Source: UBA8337 sp965221415 (GTDB lineage Bacteria; Pseudomonadota; Alphaproteobacteria; RS24). From it: DNA of 64,000 nucleotides. The notes under the pieces were generated by a model. It had not been told where the DNA came from and searched no databases. It saw only the letters and a list, made by a program, of their open reading frames with translations. Below are positions 36,024 to 44,752 of this stretch, piece after piece (position 1 is the first letter of the stretch; every line of letters begins with the position of its first letter). The stretch is taken from the NCBI GenBank assembly GCA_965221415.1, contig OZ244887.1, forward strand, positions 1,178,001 through 1,242,000. The letters are read 5' to 3'. Made by a program: the position numbers and the translations under genes.

Positions 36024-37504
36024 TTTTCGTAATGCGCTTTCACCAAACGGTCGAGCAAGCGCACGCCATAACCCGAAGCCCATGTGCGACTGGTCGACGA
36101 TTTGGGCGAACCCATCGCCGTGCCAGCAATATCCAAATGCACCCACGGCACATTATTGGTGAACCGCTTGAGGAATTGCGCCGCCGTCGACGAGCCTGCA
36201 AACCGACCGCCAATATTTTTCATATCGGCGTTTGGCGTGTTAATCATTTTGTCGAAATTATCGTTCATCGGCATACGCCAAACTTTCTCGCCCTCGGCAT
36301 TGCCAATCGCGGTCAGCTGCGTGGCTAGCTTATCATTATCGGCGAACATACCAGCGTAATCTTGCCCCAAAGCGACCAGAATCGCGCCGGTCAAAGTGGC
36401 CAAATCAATCATAAATTTCGGCTTGAAGCGTTTTTGCGTATACCACAGCGCATCGGCCAACACGAGGCGACCTTCGGCATCCGTGTTCAGCACCTCAATC
36501 GTCTGACCCGACATTGACTTTACAATATCACCGGGGCGTTGGGCGTTGCCGTCTGGCATGTTTTCCACCAGTCCCAACACACCAACGGCATTGACCTTGG
36601 CTTTGCGCGCAGCCAAGGCGTGCATCAGACCCGTGACCGCCGCCGCGCCGCCCATATCGCCCTTCATATCTTCCATGCCGCCCGCCGGCTTGATAGAAAT
36701 GCCGCCCGTATCAAAGCAGACACCTTTACCAATAAAAGCAATCGGCTGTTTCGATTTAGCCGCACCATTCCACCGCATAATAACCAGTTGGCTCGGTTGC
36801 ACACTGCCTTGCCCAACGCCGAGCAACGCGCCCATGCCGAGGCGTTTCATTTGCGCCTCATTCAGCACTTCGACTTTCACGCCGAGCGCACTCAGTCGTT
36901 TGGCGCGTCTGGCAAAGGCCGTCGTGGTCAATACATTGGCCGGCTCATTGACCAAATCGCGCGCCAGCATCGTCCCGTCCGCGACCGCTTTAAGCTCAGC
37001 AAATGTTTTGCGTGCCACTGCCATCGCTTTGGTCGCGACGCTAAACCTCGACACCCCGCCTGTCGGCTTATTCTTAGTCTTGTAGGTGGTAAATTTATAA
37101 TCCCGCAACAACGCACCCGTCGCCGCGCGCGCGGCAATCTCGCCATCAGATGTTTTCGCACCCATCGGCTCTAGCAATAAAGTCGCCGTGCCATTGGCCG
37201 TCTCAACACATCCAAGAGCTGTGCCGCCCATTTTCTCTGCCTCGGCGGGAGTCATCTTTTTGGTATTGCCAACACCCAATACGACAATCCTATCGAGCGT
37301 GGTTTTGGGCGGTGCCAATAAAACAAACATCGCGCCTGCCTTGCCCTTGAACTTTTTAATTCTGATGGCACGGCTTATCGCCCCGCCGGTTTTCTTATCC
37401 AACTGCTTGCCCAACACACCGAGCTTACCGCCCGTGCTAGCCGTGATAATCAGTGAGCCTTTTTCAGGCAATTTGCTTGCGATAAAAGAAATATTCAGGG
37501 GCAT
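36020..37504 (-). CDS. pepA: Leucyl aminopeptidase
   Basis: This cytosolic M17 aminopeptidase has two metal ions. The 494-residue protein has an N-terminal macro-like domain and a C-terminal catalytic domain with GKGVCFDTGGISIKP, MKGDMGGAAA and the signature NTDAEGRLVLADAL. GGAG precedes ATG 37504. In E. coli, PepA also binds DNA, but nothing here indicates that. In many relatives lptF, lptG and lptD stand between pepA and surA; here the two are directly divergent. Confidence 0.94.
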   Translation of the reverse strand: MPLNISFIASKLPEKGSLIITASTGGKLGVLGKQLDKKTGGAISRAIRIKKFKGKAGAMFVLLAPPKTTLDRIVVLGVGNTKKMTPAEAEKMGGTALGCVETANGTATLLLEPMGAKTSDGEIAARAATGALLRDYKFTTYKTKNKPTGGVSRFSVATKAMAVARKTFAELKAVADGTMLARDLVNEPANVLTTTAFARRAKRLSALGVKVEVLNEAQMKRLGMGALLGVGQGSVQPSQLVIMRWNGAAKSKQPIAFIGKGVCFDTGGISIKPAGGMEDMKGDMGGAAAVTGLMHALAARKAKVNAVGVLGLVENMPDGNAQRPGDIVKSMSGQTIEVLNTDAEGRLVLADALWYTQKRFKPKFMIDLATLTGAILVALGQDYAGMFADNDKLATQLTAIGNAEGEKVWRMPMNDNFDKMINTPNADMKNIGGRFAGSSTAAQFLKRFTNNVPWVHLDIAGTAMGSPKSSTSRTWASGYGVRLLDRLVKAHYEK

Positions 37505-37591
37505 ATTTTTCTCCAATAATATAGGGGGTTGAAACCAAATCTTGTGCAACATTATGACCTAAATTACTAGTCGTCCAGCAGCATTTAGGGT

Positions 37592-38824
37592 ATGACTGCA
37601 ACTATGATAAAAACATGGCTTACCTGCTTTTGGACGCTTGTCCTATTGATGTCGCCCGTGCAAGCGCGCGATGTCGAAGGCATTGCGGCGATTGTAAACG
37701 ACCAAGTGATATCGCTGTTCGATGTCGACCAGCGGGTTGATTTATTTTTTGTCACTTCGGGCATCAAAAAATCGCCCGACATCACCGAGCGTATTCGGGC
37801 GCAAGCATTGCGGTCTCTGATTGATGAAAAATTACAACTGCAAGAAGCCGAGCGCGTTGAGATTACCGTTGAGCAAGAAGATATCGACCAGCGCATGGAG
37901 GTTCTGGCACGCGATGGCAAAATGACGCTTGAGGGCATTCAAGAATTTTTGAAGAAAAACGCCATCCAGCCCGCCTCGCTTGAACAGCAAATCCATTCTG
38001 AACTGGCATGGGATCAATTTGTGCGGCGCAGCTTTGGCGGACGTGTGAAAGTCGGCGACCAAGAAATCGACGAGCAATATAACAAAGCCATACGCGCGGT
38101 AAACGAGCCGCGCTACCGCGTCAGTGAAATCCTGCTCAACCTCGACGCTTTCTCCAATGAAGAACAAGTCGCGCAGCTTTCTAATGAAATTGTCAAACAA
38201 CTGAAAGCAGGGGTTGATTTCGGCGCGGTCGCACGGCAATTCTCGATTGCCCCGACAGCAACACGCGGCGGACAACTCGGTTGGATTGCCGCCGACCAAC
38301 TCGACAAACGCCTCGCCGCCGTCATCCGCCAAATGCAACCCGGGCAAGTGTCGCCGCCCATTCCAACAAATGCGGGTCTGTATATTCTCGCCCTCGCCGA
38401 CCGCCGACTGGGCGGCAACGACCCCAATAAAAACCAATTCGACGTGCTGACCGTCACCTTCGATACGGCAACCAATATCAGCCAAATCGATAAATTCATC
38501 GCCGACTTCAAAACCTGTCGCCGTGCGCAGAACGCTGCCAAAAAAGCCAAAGCTGGCGCAAAACGCACAGGCCTGCGCACCCTCGGTCAATTAGCCCCGC
38601 AAATGCGCGCAAGCGTGCGACGCTTAGAGGCCGGCCAATTAGCCACGCCCATCAGCACAGAAAACGGCACGGAGCTATATATTGTCTGCGACCGCAAAGA
38701 CGATATCGGCATCGAGATTTCACGCGAATCCATCACCAATAATATTTATTCGCAGCGCGTGGCGATGATGGCGCGCCGACACTTGCGCGATTTGCGTCGC
38801 GATGCCGTGGTGGAATATCGCTAA
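37592..38824 (+). CDS. surA: SurA-like periplasmic peptidyl-prolyl isomerase/chaperone
   Basis: SurA escorts unfolded outer-membrane proteins to the BAM complex. The 410-residue precursor has a signal peptide (cut near VQAR-DVE), a SurA N-terminal domain (AIVNDQVISLFDVDQRVDLF, ALRSLIDEKLQLQEAE), a parvulin domain (RVSEILLNL to GLYILALADRR, with GGQLGW) and a second degenerate isomerase-like region. ATG 37592 has AGGG very close; ATG 37604 is an alternative. ksgA starts directly after the stop. Neither lptD before it nor pdxA after it is present. Confidence 0.88.
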   Translation: MTATMIKTWLTCFWTLVLLMSPVQARDVEGIAAIVNDQVISLFDVDQRVDLFFVTSGIKKSPDITERIRAQALRSLIDEKLQLQEAERVEITVEQEDIDQRMEVLARDGKMTLEGIQEFLKKNAIQPASLEQQIHSELAWDQFVRRSFGGRVKVGDQEIDEQYNKAIRAVNEPRYRVSEILLNLDAFSNEEQVAQLSNEIVKQLKAGVDFGAVARQFSIAPTATRGGQLGWIAADQLDKRLAAVIRQMQPGQVSPPIPTNAGLYILALADRRLGGNDPNKNQFDVLTVTFDTATNISQIDKFIADFKTCRRAQNAAKKAKAGAKRTGLRTLGQLAPQMRASVRRLEAGQLATPISTENGTELYIVCDRKDDIGIEISRESITNNIYSQRVAMMARRHLRDLRRDAVVEYR

Positions 38825-39676
38825 ATGCCCGCCGATACCCTGCCGCCTCTGCGCGATGTTATCAGTCAATATGGGCTGCGTGCCGATAAAAAACTCGGCC
38901 AAAACTTTATCCTCGATTTAAACTTAACCCGCCGTATCGCCCGCGAAGCAGGCGATTTAAGCCAATGCGATGTCATCGAAATTGGTCCCGGCCCCGGCGG
39001 CCTCACCCGCAGCCTCTTACAAGAAGGCGCACGGCATGTGCATGTTATCGAAGCTGATAATCGGTTCGTGCCTGCGCTCGAAGAAATCGCCGCCGCCTAT
39101 CCCAACAGATTGTCTATCCATATCGGCGACGCGCTCGAAACCCCGCTCGAAAGCCTTACCACCGCGCCTTACCGTATCGTCTCGAACCTGCCGTATAATA
39201 TCGCCACCCCCCTGCTCACGCGATGGTTAGATGCAGGATGGCAAAAAGCAACATGGTCACCACAGTTTCAATCCATGACGCTGATGTTTCAAAAAGAAGT
39301 CGCCCAACGCATCACCGCACGCGCTGGCGACAAGCATTATGGCCGCCTCGGCGTGCTTGCAGGGTGGCTCACCGAGACGCGCATCGCTTTTGATGTCGAC
39401 CGAAACGTATTTGTACCGCCCCCTAAAGTGACCTCGGCGATTGTCGATATGCGCCCCCGTAGCGCGCCTTTAGCCCTTGCAAATCCAACGAGTTTATCAA
39501 ACCTCACCGCGGCGGCATTTGGTCAAAGGCGGAAAATGTTGCGCGTCAGCCTGAAACAGATAAACTCAGACCCGCAGGCACTTCTCGCGGCAGCAAACAT
39601 TAAGGAAACATTACGCGCCGAAGAATTGTCGATTGAACAATTTTGCACCTTGTCGCGCTTGCTCGATACGTGCTGA
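38825..39676 (+). CDS. ksgA: 16S rRNA dimethyladenosine transferase
   Basis: KsgA dimethylates two adjacent adenines near the 3' end of 16S rRNA, a late checkpoint in 30S assembly. The 283-residue protein has KKLGQNFILD, the SAM-binding IEIGPGPGGLT, a catalytic NLPYN motif in VSNLPYNIATPLL, and the C-terminal RRKMLR RNA-binding helix. The ATG follows the surA stop with no gap. A 14-base tandem repeat begins at the ksgA stop. Confidence 0.95.
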   Translation: MPADTLPPLRDVISQYGLRADKKLGQNFILDLNLTRRIAREAGDLSQCDVIEIGPGPGGLTRSLLQEGARHVHVIEADNRFVPALEEIAAAYPNRLSIHIGDALETPLESLTTAPYRIVSNLPYNIATPLLTRWLDAGWQKATWSPQFQSMTLMFQKEVAQRITARAGDKHYGRLGVLAGWLTETRIAFDVDRNVFVPPPKVTSAIVDMRPRSAPLALANPTSLSNLTAAAFGQRRKMLRVSLKQINSDPQALLAAANIKETLRAEELSIEQFCTLSRLLDTC

Positions 39677-39699
39677 TATAAAGTCGCTGATATAAAGTC
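39672..39699 (+). repeat. Perfect 14-bp tandem duplication at the ksgA stop
   Basis: GCTGATATAAAGTC occurs twice in a row (39672-39685 and 39686-39699). The first copy contains the ksgA TGA stop, and both lie just upstream of the adh ribosome site (AAGGGAG). It looks like a recent slippage duplication. It changes the spacing but no coding sequence. Confidence 0.9.
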
Positions 39700-39713
39700 A
39701 AAGGGAGATTTCC

Positions 39714-40763
39714 ATGAAAAGCCAAGCCATTACCACCTATGGGCAAGCGCTCGAAACCGTCGAATCCGAAACCCCGACACCAAGCGGCAGCGAAGTGCTG
39801 GTCGACATTACCCATTGTGGCGTGTGCCACTCGGATGTGCATTTCCACGATGGTCATTTTGATATGGGCGATGACAATAAGCTTGATGTGCGCGGCGCGC
39901 GCCAAACGCCATTCACGCTTGGCCATGAAATCGAAGGCGTTGTCAGCGCCATCGGCCCCGATGTGAAAGACGTACAAATAGGCGAGCGTCGGGTTATCTA
40001 TCCATGGATTGGCTGCGGCGAATGCCATGAATGCGACAATGGACGCGAGCATCTTTGCGGTGGCCGTTCACTGGGCGTGAACTTGCCGGGCGGGTTTTCA
40101 ACCCATTGTCTCGTGCCGCATGAACGCTACTGCCTCAATGCAGATGGCATCGAGCCGGGGCTTGCCAGCACCTATATGTGCTCGGGCATCACGGCTTATT
40201 CGGCGTTGAAATATCTCGACACGGGCGACAAAGGCGAACCCGCCTTGATTGTTGGCCTTGGCGGGGTCGGCATGATGGCCTTGCAATTTGCTCTCGAAAT
40301 GTTCGATGAAGCCCCGCTCGTCGCCGATTTAGACGAAAACAAATTACAAGCCGCGATGGGCGCAGGCGCGAAGGCTTGCTACAATCCAAAAGACCCTGAA
40401 GCCGTTAAACAATTACTCGCCGATACCAATGGCGGCGTTGCTGGTGCGGCCGATTTCGTCGGGGCGGAAGGCTCGCTCAAATTCGCGACAAGCGCTATTC
40501 GTCGCGGGGGTGGTGTAAAAATCGTCGGTCTGTTTGGCGGCGCGTTCTCAATGCCGATTCCCTATTTCCCTTTCCGCGCCATGTCTATCGGCGGTTCCAT
40601 GACGGGGTCACTGGCCGACACCATCGAGATGTTAGAGATTGTCAAAGCGGGTAAAATCAACCCAATTCCAGTTGAACTCCGCGCCATGGAAGAGGCCAGT
40701 CGCACGCTCGATGATTTGCGTGAAGGCAACATTATTGGTCGCGTGGTGTTGGAAAACCGCTAA
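39714..40763 (+). CDS. Zinc-dependent alcohol dehydrogenase
   Basis: This medium-chain dehydrogenase/reductase has 349 residues. Catalytic zinc ligands are in CGVCHSDVH and GHEIEG, the structural zinc site is CGECHECDNGREHLC, and the coenzyme-binding Rossmann motif is VGLGGVGMM, followed by an acidic residue (ADLDENK) that favours NAD. The substrate cannot be read from sequence. AAGGGAG precedes the ATG. It stands alone between ksgA and the convergent gmk, whose stop it overlaps by 4 bases. Confidence 0.9.
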   Translation: MKSQAITTYGQALETVESETPTPSGSEVLVDITHCGVCHSDVHFHDGHFDMGDDNKLDVRGARQTPFTLGHEIEGVVSAIGPDVKDVQIGERRVIYPWIGCGECHECDNGREHLCGGRSLGVNLPGGFSTHCLVPHERYCLNADGIEPGLASTYMCSGITAYSALKYLDTGDKGEPALIVGLGGVGMMALQFALEMFDEAPLVADLDENKLQAAMGAGAKACYNPKDPEAVKQLLADTNGGVAGAADFVGAEGSLKFATSAIRRGGGVKIVGLFGGAFSMPIPYFPFRAMSIGGSMTGSLADTIEMLEIVKAGKINPIPVELRAMEEASRTLDDLREGNIIGRVVLENR

Positions 40764-41392
40764 AGCGCCTCGCGCAGGGTTTTAACAAAATCTGTAAGAT
40801 TGGTCTGTCGGGCGCGTTTCAACCTCTCGGCAGACAAAATGCCTTGCAATTGCGCACGGCTCGTCGCCTCGTCATGATTGATAATAACGTAGTCATATTC
40901 GGGGTAATGGCTAATCTCGTCGGAGGCTTTCGACATCCGCGCCGCCACCACTTCGGGACTATCTTGCGCGCGCGTATTCAAACGCTTTTCAAGCTCCGCC
41001 GCCGTCGGGGGCAGAATAAAAACTTTAACCAAATCATCCGCCGCCGATTCTTGTAATTGCTGCGTGCCTTGCCAATCAATATCGAACAAAACATCGCAGC
41101 CTTTCTCAAGCGCTTCCTCTACGGGCGCGCGCGGCGAGCCATAGTAATTATCAAATACTTTGGCGTGTTCGAGCAGCTCATTGCGATTGCGCATCTCGCC
41201 AAATTTTTGCGTATCGACAAAACAATAATCCTGCCCATCGACTTCGCCGGGGCGCGGTTTGCGGGTCGTGGCAGAAACCGACATGGTAATATTCTCATCA
41301 CCTGCCAAAAGACCCCGCGCCAAAGTCGTCTTGCCCGCACCAGAAGGCGACGACAAAACCAGCATAAGACCACGGCGATGAATAACAGACAT
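40760..41392 (-). CDS. gmk: Guanylate kinase
   Basis: Gmk phosphorylates GMP to GDP. The 210-residue protein has the P-loop SSPSGAGKTTL, the GMP-binding SATTRKPRPGEVDG and the DIDWQGTQQL motif. GAGGAG precedes ATG 41392; the 11 extra upstream codons are not supported. It is the last gene of the leftward fabD-fabG-acpP-fabF-mltG-gmk series. Confidence 0.95.
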   Translation of the reverse strand: MSVIHRRGLMLVLSSPSGAGKTTLARGLLAGDENITMSVSATTRKPRPGEVDGQDYCFVDTQKFGEMRNRNELLEHAKVFDNYYGSPRAPVEEALEKGCDVLFDIDWQGTQQLQESAADDLVKVFILPPTAAELEKRLNTRAQDSPEVVAARMSKASDEISHYPEYDYVIINHDEATSRAQLQGILSAERLKRARQTNLTDFVKTLREAL

Positions 41393-41434
41393 AAGCGCTC
41401 CTCGAATCAAATCGATAAACCCCACTATAGCCGA

Positions 41435-42439
41435 TTATTCGTGCGCCTGTTTCTCGATTTGTCGCCAGTGGCGCACATTTTTATTATGCTCGGCCAAAGT
41501 CGTGGCAAACACATGCCCTCCCGACCCATCGGCGACAAAATACAACACATCGCTTTCGGCCGGCATCAGCACGGCAGCAATCGCTGCACGCCCCGGATTA
41601 GAAATCGGCGTCGGGGGCAGCCCATGAATCCGATATGTATTATACGGCGTTCGCCTGCGAATCTCGCTGCGCCGTATCGCGCGACCAAGCGAGCCTTTGC
41701 CGCCCACCAGTCCGTAAATAATCGTTGGGTCAGACTGCAAACGCATGCCCTTTTTCAAGCGATTGATAAACGCCGCTGCCACCAAGGGTCGCTCGTGCGC
41801 TATCCCCGTTTCGCGCTCGACAATCGAGGCCAGAATAAGTGCCTCTTCTTGCGTCTTAAAGGGCAAGCCTTGTTGTCGCTGCGGCCATAATTCTTCGATA
41901 GTTGCGCGTTGCGCTTGCGCCATTTTCTCCACCAGAGCCGCCCGTTCTAGCCCTCGTGGGACAATATAGGTTTCGGGCAAAAGCCGTCCCTCAGCAGGTA
42001 TCGCCACCTCGCCCACCAAAACATCCTCAGCGGCCAATTGCGCCATAATTTGCTGGCTCGTCAGACCCTCAACAATCGTGATGGCATGCAGCACCACATC
42101 GCCATGAATAAGAATATCCAGCACATCGTTCATATTCGCATGCGGCGGAATATCAAACTCGCCCGCCTTCAACACACTCGCTTTGCCGCGCAAACGCACA
42201 AACGCTCGAAACAGAGCTTGCTGACGCAAAACCCCTGCGGCATCCAATTTGGCCGCAACGCTCGGCAGCGAACTGCCCTGTTCAAGAAAAACCCGCTGTG
42301 TTTCGTCATGCGGCCCGCGCATGAAAATCAATCCCGCCACGCCGATGAAACAAAGCCCACCAAATACCATGGCAGGCACGAATATCATGCTGATAAGGGC
42401 GCGAAATCTATTCAACCGCTTTGAAAACCAAAGACGCAT
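41435..42439 (-). CDS. mltG: Endolytic murein transglycosylase MltG
   Basis: MltG cuts nascent glycan strands in the inner membrane's outer face and sets their length. The 334-residue protein has one N-terminal membrane helix (about residues 18-40), a LysM-like region (QGSSLPSVAAKLDAAGVL) and the YceG catalytic domain with the glutamate in ALILASIVERETG, then LQSDPTIIYGL and YNTYRIHGLPPTPISNPG. ATG 42439 lies 32 bases inside the fabF end; ATG 42388 is a shorter alternative. The neighbours match fabF-mltG clusters elsewhere. Confidence 0.9.
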   Translation of the reverse strand: MRLWFSKRLNRFRALISMIFVPAMVFGGLCFIGVAGLIFMRGPHDETQRVFLEQGSSLPSVAAKLDAAGVLRQQALFRAFVRLRGKASVLKAGEFDIPPHANMNDVLDILIHGDVVLHAITIVEGLTSQQIMAQLAAEDVLVGEVAIPAEGRLLPETYIVPRGLERAALVEKMAQAQRATIEELWPQRQQGLPFKTQEEALILASIVERETGIAHERPLVAAAFINRLKKGMRLQSDPTIIYGLVGGKGSLGRAIRRSEIRRRTPYNTYRIHGLPPTPISNPGRAAIAAVLMPAESDVLYFVADGSGGHVFATTLAEHNKNVRHWRQIEKQAHE

Positions 42440-43661
42440 TCGTGCCACCAAACCCAAAACTATTGGATAACACGGCATTTACTTTCTTTTCCTGCGCTTT
42501 GTGCGGCACCAGATTAATCTCGGTTTCGACCGATGGATTGTCCAGATTAAGGGTCGCAGGCACGATGCCGTCGCGCATCGCCAGCACGCTGAATATCGCC
42601 TCAAGCGCGCCCGCCGCCCCGAGCAAATGGCCAATCGCCGATTTGGTCGACGACATGGTCAGCCCGTTTGTCGCACTGCCAAATAAACGCTCGACGGATT
42701 TGAGTTCAATCTCATCGCCGACGGGGGTTGATGTGCCATGGGCGTTCACATAGTCGATATCTTCGGGCGACAAGCCAGAGCGTTTGAGTGCCGCTTGCAT
42801 CGCGCGATACCCGCCCGACCCATCTTCAGCCGGCGAGGTAATGTGATACGCATCGCCAGATAGGCCATAGCCAACGACTTCGGCGTAGATTTTAGCGCCG
42901 CGCTTTTTGGCATGTTCATATTCTTCCAAAACCACAATGCCCGCGCCTTCGCCCATCACAAAACCGTCGCGGTCTTTATCATAAGGCCGCGAGGCTTTTT
43001 CAGGCGTATCGTTAAAACTCGTCGACAGCGCACGGCACGCAACAAAGCCCGTCATGCCGAGGCGACAAATAACCGCTTCCGTACCACCCGCCACCATCAC
43101 ATCGGCATCATCCATCATAATAAAGCGTGCCGCATCGCCAATCGCATGCGCACCCGTCGCACACGCCGTTGCCACAACATGATTTGGGCCTTTCAGGCCA
43201 TGCTTGATAGAAATATTCCCGCCCGCCAAATTGGCCAGTGAGCCGGGGATGAAAAACGGACTGACCCGACGTGGTCCGCGTTCGTTTAAGGTAAGCGCCG
43301 TATCGCCAATGCCGCCCAGTCCGCCGATACCAGAGCCGACGCACACGCCCGTGCGGCATTGTTGATCTTCGGTTTCGGCTTTGTAGCCTGCATCGGCGAG
43401 TGCCATATCAGACGCAGCAACGCCATAGACGATAAAATCATCTACCCGCTTTTGATCTTTGGGGTCCATGTAAAGGTCGGGATTAAACCCGCCCTCGCCT
43501 TTATCAATCTGACACGCAATTTGACAAGGCAAGTCCGACGCATCGAAACTGGTGATAGCACTTGCCCCCGATTGGTTCGCGATAAGCCGTTGCCAGCTTT
43601 TTTCAATCGTTTCGCCAAGCGGGCTAACAGCCCCAACACCCGTTATAACGACGCGTCTCAT
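42408..43661 (-). CDS. fabF: 3-oxoacyl-ACP synthase II
   Basis: FabF condenses malonyl-ACP with growing acyl-ACP. The 417-residue thiolase-fold protein has the catalytic triad: cysteine in ATACATGAHAI, histidine in NAHGTSTPVGD, and histidine in KSAIGHLLGAAG. The start MRRVVITGVGAVSPLG is typical. acpP lies 15 bases upstream and mltG overlaps downstream. Confidence 0.96.
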   Translation of the reverse strand: MRRVVITGVGAVSPLGETIEKSWQRLIANQSGASAITSFDASDLPCQIACQIDKGEGGFNPDLYMDPKDQKRVDDFIVYGVAASDMALADAGYKAETEDQQCRTGVCVGSGIGGLGGIGDTALTLNERGPRRVSPFFIPGSLANLAGGNISIKHGLKGPNHVVATACATGAHAIGDAARFIMMDDADVMVAGGTEAVICRLGMTGFVACRALSTSFNDTPEKASRPYDKDRDGFVMGEGAGIVVLEEYEHAKKRGAKIYAEVVGYGLSGDAYHITSPAEDGSGGYRAMQAALKRSGLSPEDIDYVNAHGTSTPVGDEIELKSVERLFGSATNGLTMSSTKSAIGHLLGAAGALEAIFSVLAMRDGIVPATLNLDNPSVETEINLVPHKAQEKKVNAVLSNSFGFGGTNASLVFKAVE

Positions 43662-43676
43662 TTAAGGTAGCTTCCT

Positions 43677-43913
43677 TTAAGAAGCCTGCTCGATGAATTT
43701 AACCGCATCGGCAACCGTCAGAATGGTTTCAGCTGCATCATCTGGAATTTCAATACCAAATTCTTCTTCAAATGCCATAACCAGTTCGACTGTATCGAGG
43801 CTATCAGCACCCAAATCGTCAATAAAGCTAGAAGCATCATCTACTTTGCCAGCCTCAACACCGAGGTTTTCGACAACAATTTTTTTAACGCGGTCAACAG
43901 TATCGCTCATCAT
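43677..43913 (-). CDS. acpP: Acyl carrier protein
   Basis: This 78-residue acidic helical protein carries growing fatty acids on a phosphopantetheine attached to the serine in GADSLDTVEL. AAGGAGC lies before the ATG. A perfect TATAAT on the minus strand (43930-43925) just upstream, without a clear -35, may give acpP its own strong transcript in addition to read-through from fabG. Confidence 0.97.
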   Translation of the reverse strand: MMSDTVDRVKKIVVENLGVEAGKVDDASSFIDDLGADSLDTVELVMAFEEEFGIEIPDDAAETILTVADAVKFIEQAS

Positions 43914-43998
43914 AAGCTCCTTAAATTATAAATCTCTGCTCGTTCTTGAGACAGCCGTAAAGTTTCCCTATCACCCTTTTCTTGTCATGTCTATATGT

Positions 43999-44736
43999 CT
44001 AAATCATCGCCATGCCGCCATTCACATGCAAAGTCTGCCCCGTCACGTAAGCGGCTTCATCGCTGGCTAAATACAAACACGCAGCGGCGATATCATCACC
44101 CTCGCCCAAACGACCCACGGGAATGGACGCGGTCAAGGCTTCCCTTTGCGCATCGGGCAAGTCATCGGTCATCGGCGTGACAATAAATCCCGGTGCCACG
44201 CAATTCACCGTCACCCCGCGATTGGCGACTTCCTGCGCCAATGATTTCGACATGCCAATAATCCCCGCTTTGGTCGCGGCATAATTGGCTTGCCCCGGAT
44301 TACCCGTCACGCCGACCACCGACGTAATGCCAATAATCCGACCATGACGACGCTTAATCATCCCGCGCAGAGATGCCCGAATGAGCCGAAAATTCGAACT
44401 CAGATTAACCGCCAGCACATCATCCCAATCTTCATCTTTCATCCGCATCGCTAAACCGTCGCGGGTAATGCCCGCATTATTGACCAGTACATCAATACTG
44501 CCCATGGCTTCTTCTGCATGCGCAATTAAATCGCTCGCGCCATCATCAGACGACAAATCAGCCACCAGAACATGCGCGCCTGTGCCTAGCTCATCGGCGA
44601 GCTCGCGCAATACCGCCTCGCGTGTTCCCGCAAGGCCAACATTGGCACCCGCCGTGTGCAGCATCTTGGCGATGCGCCCGCCAATGCCCCCCGATGCGCC
44701 CGTTATCAGCGCATTTTTTCCGCTTAAATCAAACAT
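43999..44736 (-). CDS. fabG: 3-oxoacyl-ACP reductase
   Basis: FabG reduces 3-oxoacyl-ACP with NADPH. The 245-residue short-chain dehydrogenase has the cofactor motif TGASGGIGGRI, NNAG, and the catalytic Ser-Tyr-Lys set (ITSVVGVTGNPGQANYAATKAG). AAAGGAGAG precedes ATG 44736; the longer frame overlaps fabD without support. The gap to acpP is 85 bases. Confidence 0.95.
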   Translation of the reverse strand: MFDLSGKNALITGASGGIGGRIAKMLHTAGANVGLAGTREAVLRELADELGTGAHVLVADLSSDDGASDLIAHAEEAMGSIDVLVNNAGITRDGLAMRMKDEDWDDVLAVNLSSNFRLIRASLRGMIKRRHGRIIGITSVVGVTGNPGQANYAATKAGIIGMSKSLAQEVANRGVTVNCVAPGFIVTPMTDDLPDAQREALTASIPVGRLGEGDDIAAACLYLASDEAAYVTGQTLHVNGGMAMI

Positions 44737-44752
44737 AGACCTCTCCTTTTTA

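Noticed and set aside
37832..38590. 252-codon ORF opposite surA
   Set aside because: SurA on the plus strand has clear domains and signal peptide; this frame is its shadow.
41057..41890. 277-codon ORF opposite gmk and mltG
   Set aside because: It spans two real genes on the other strand; the Arg/His-rich product is typical of an antisense frame in this GC range.
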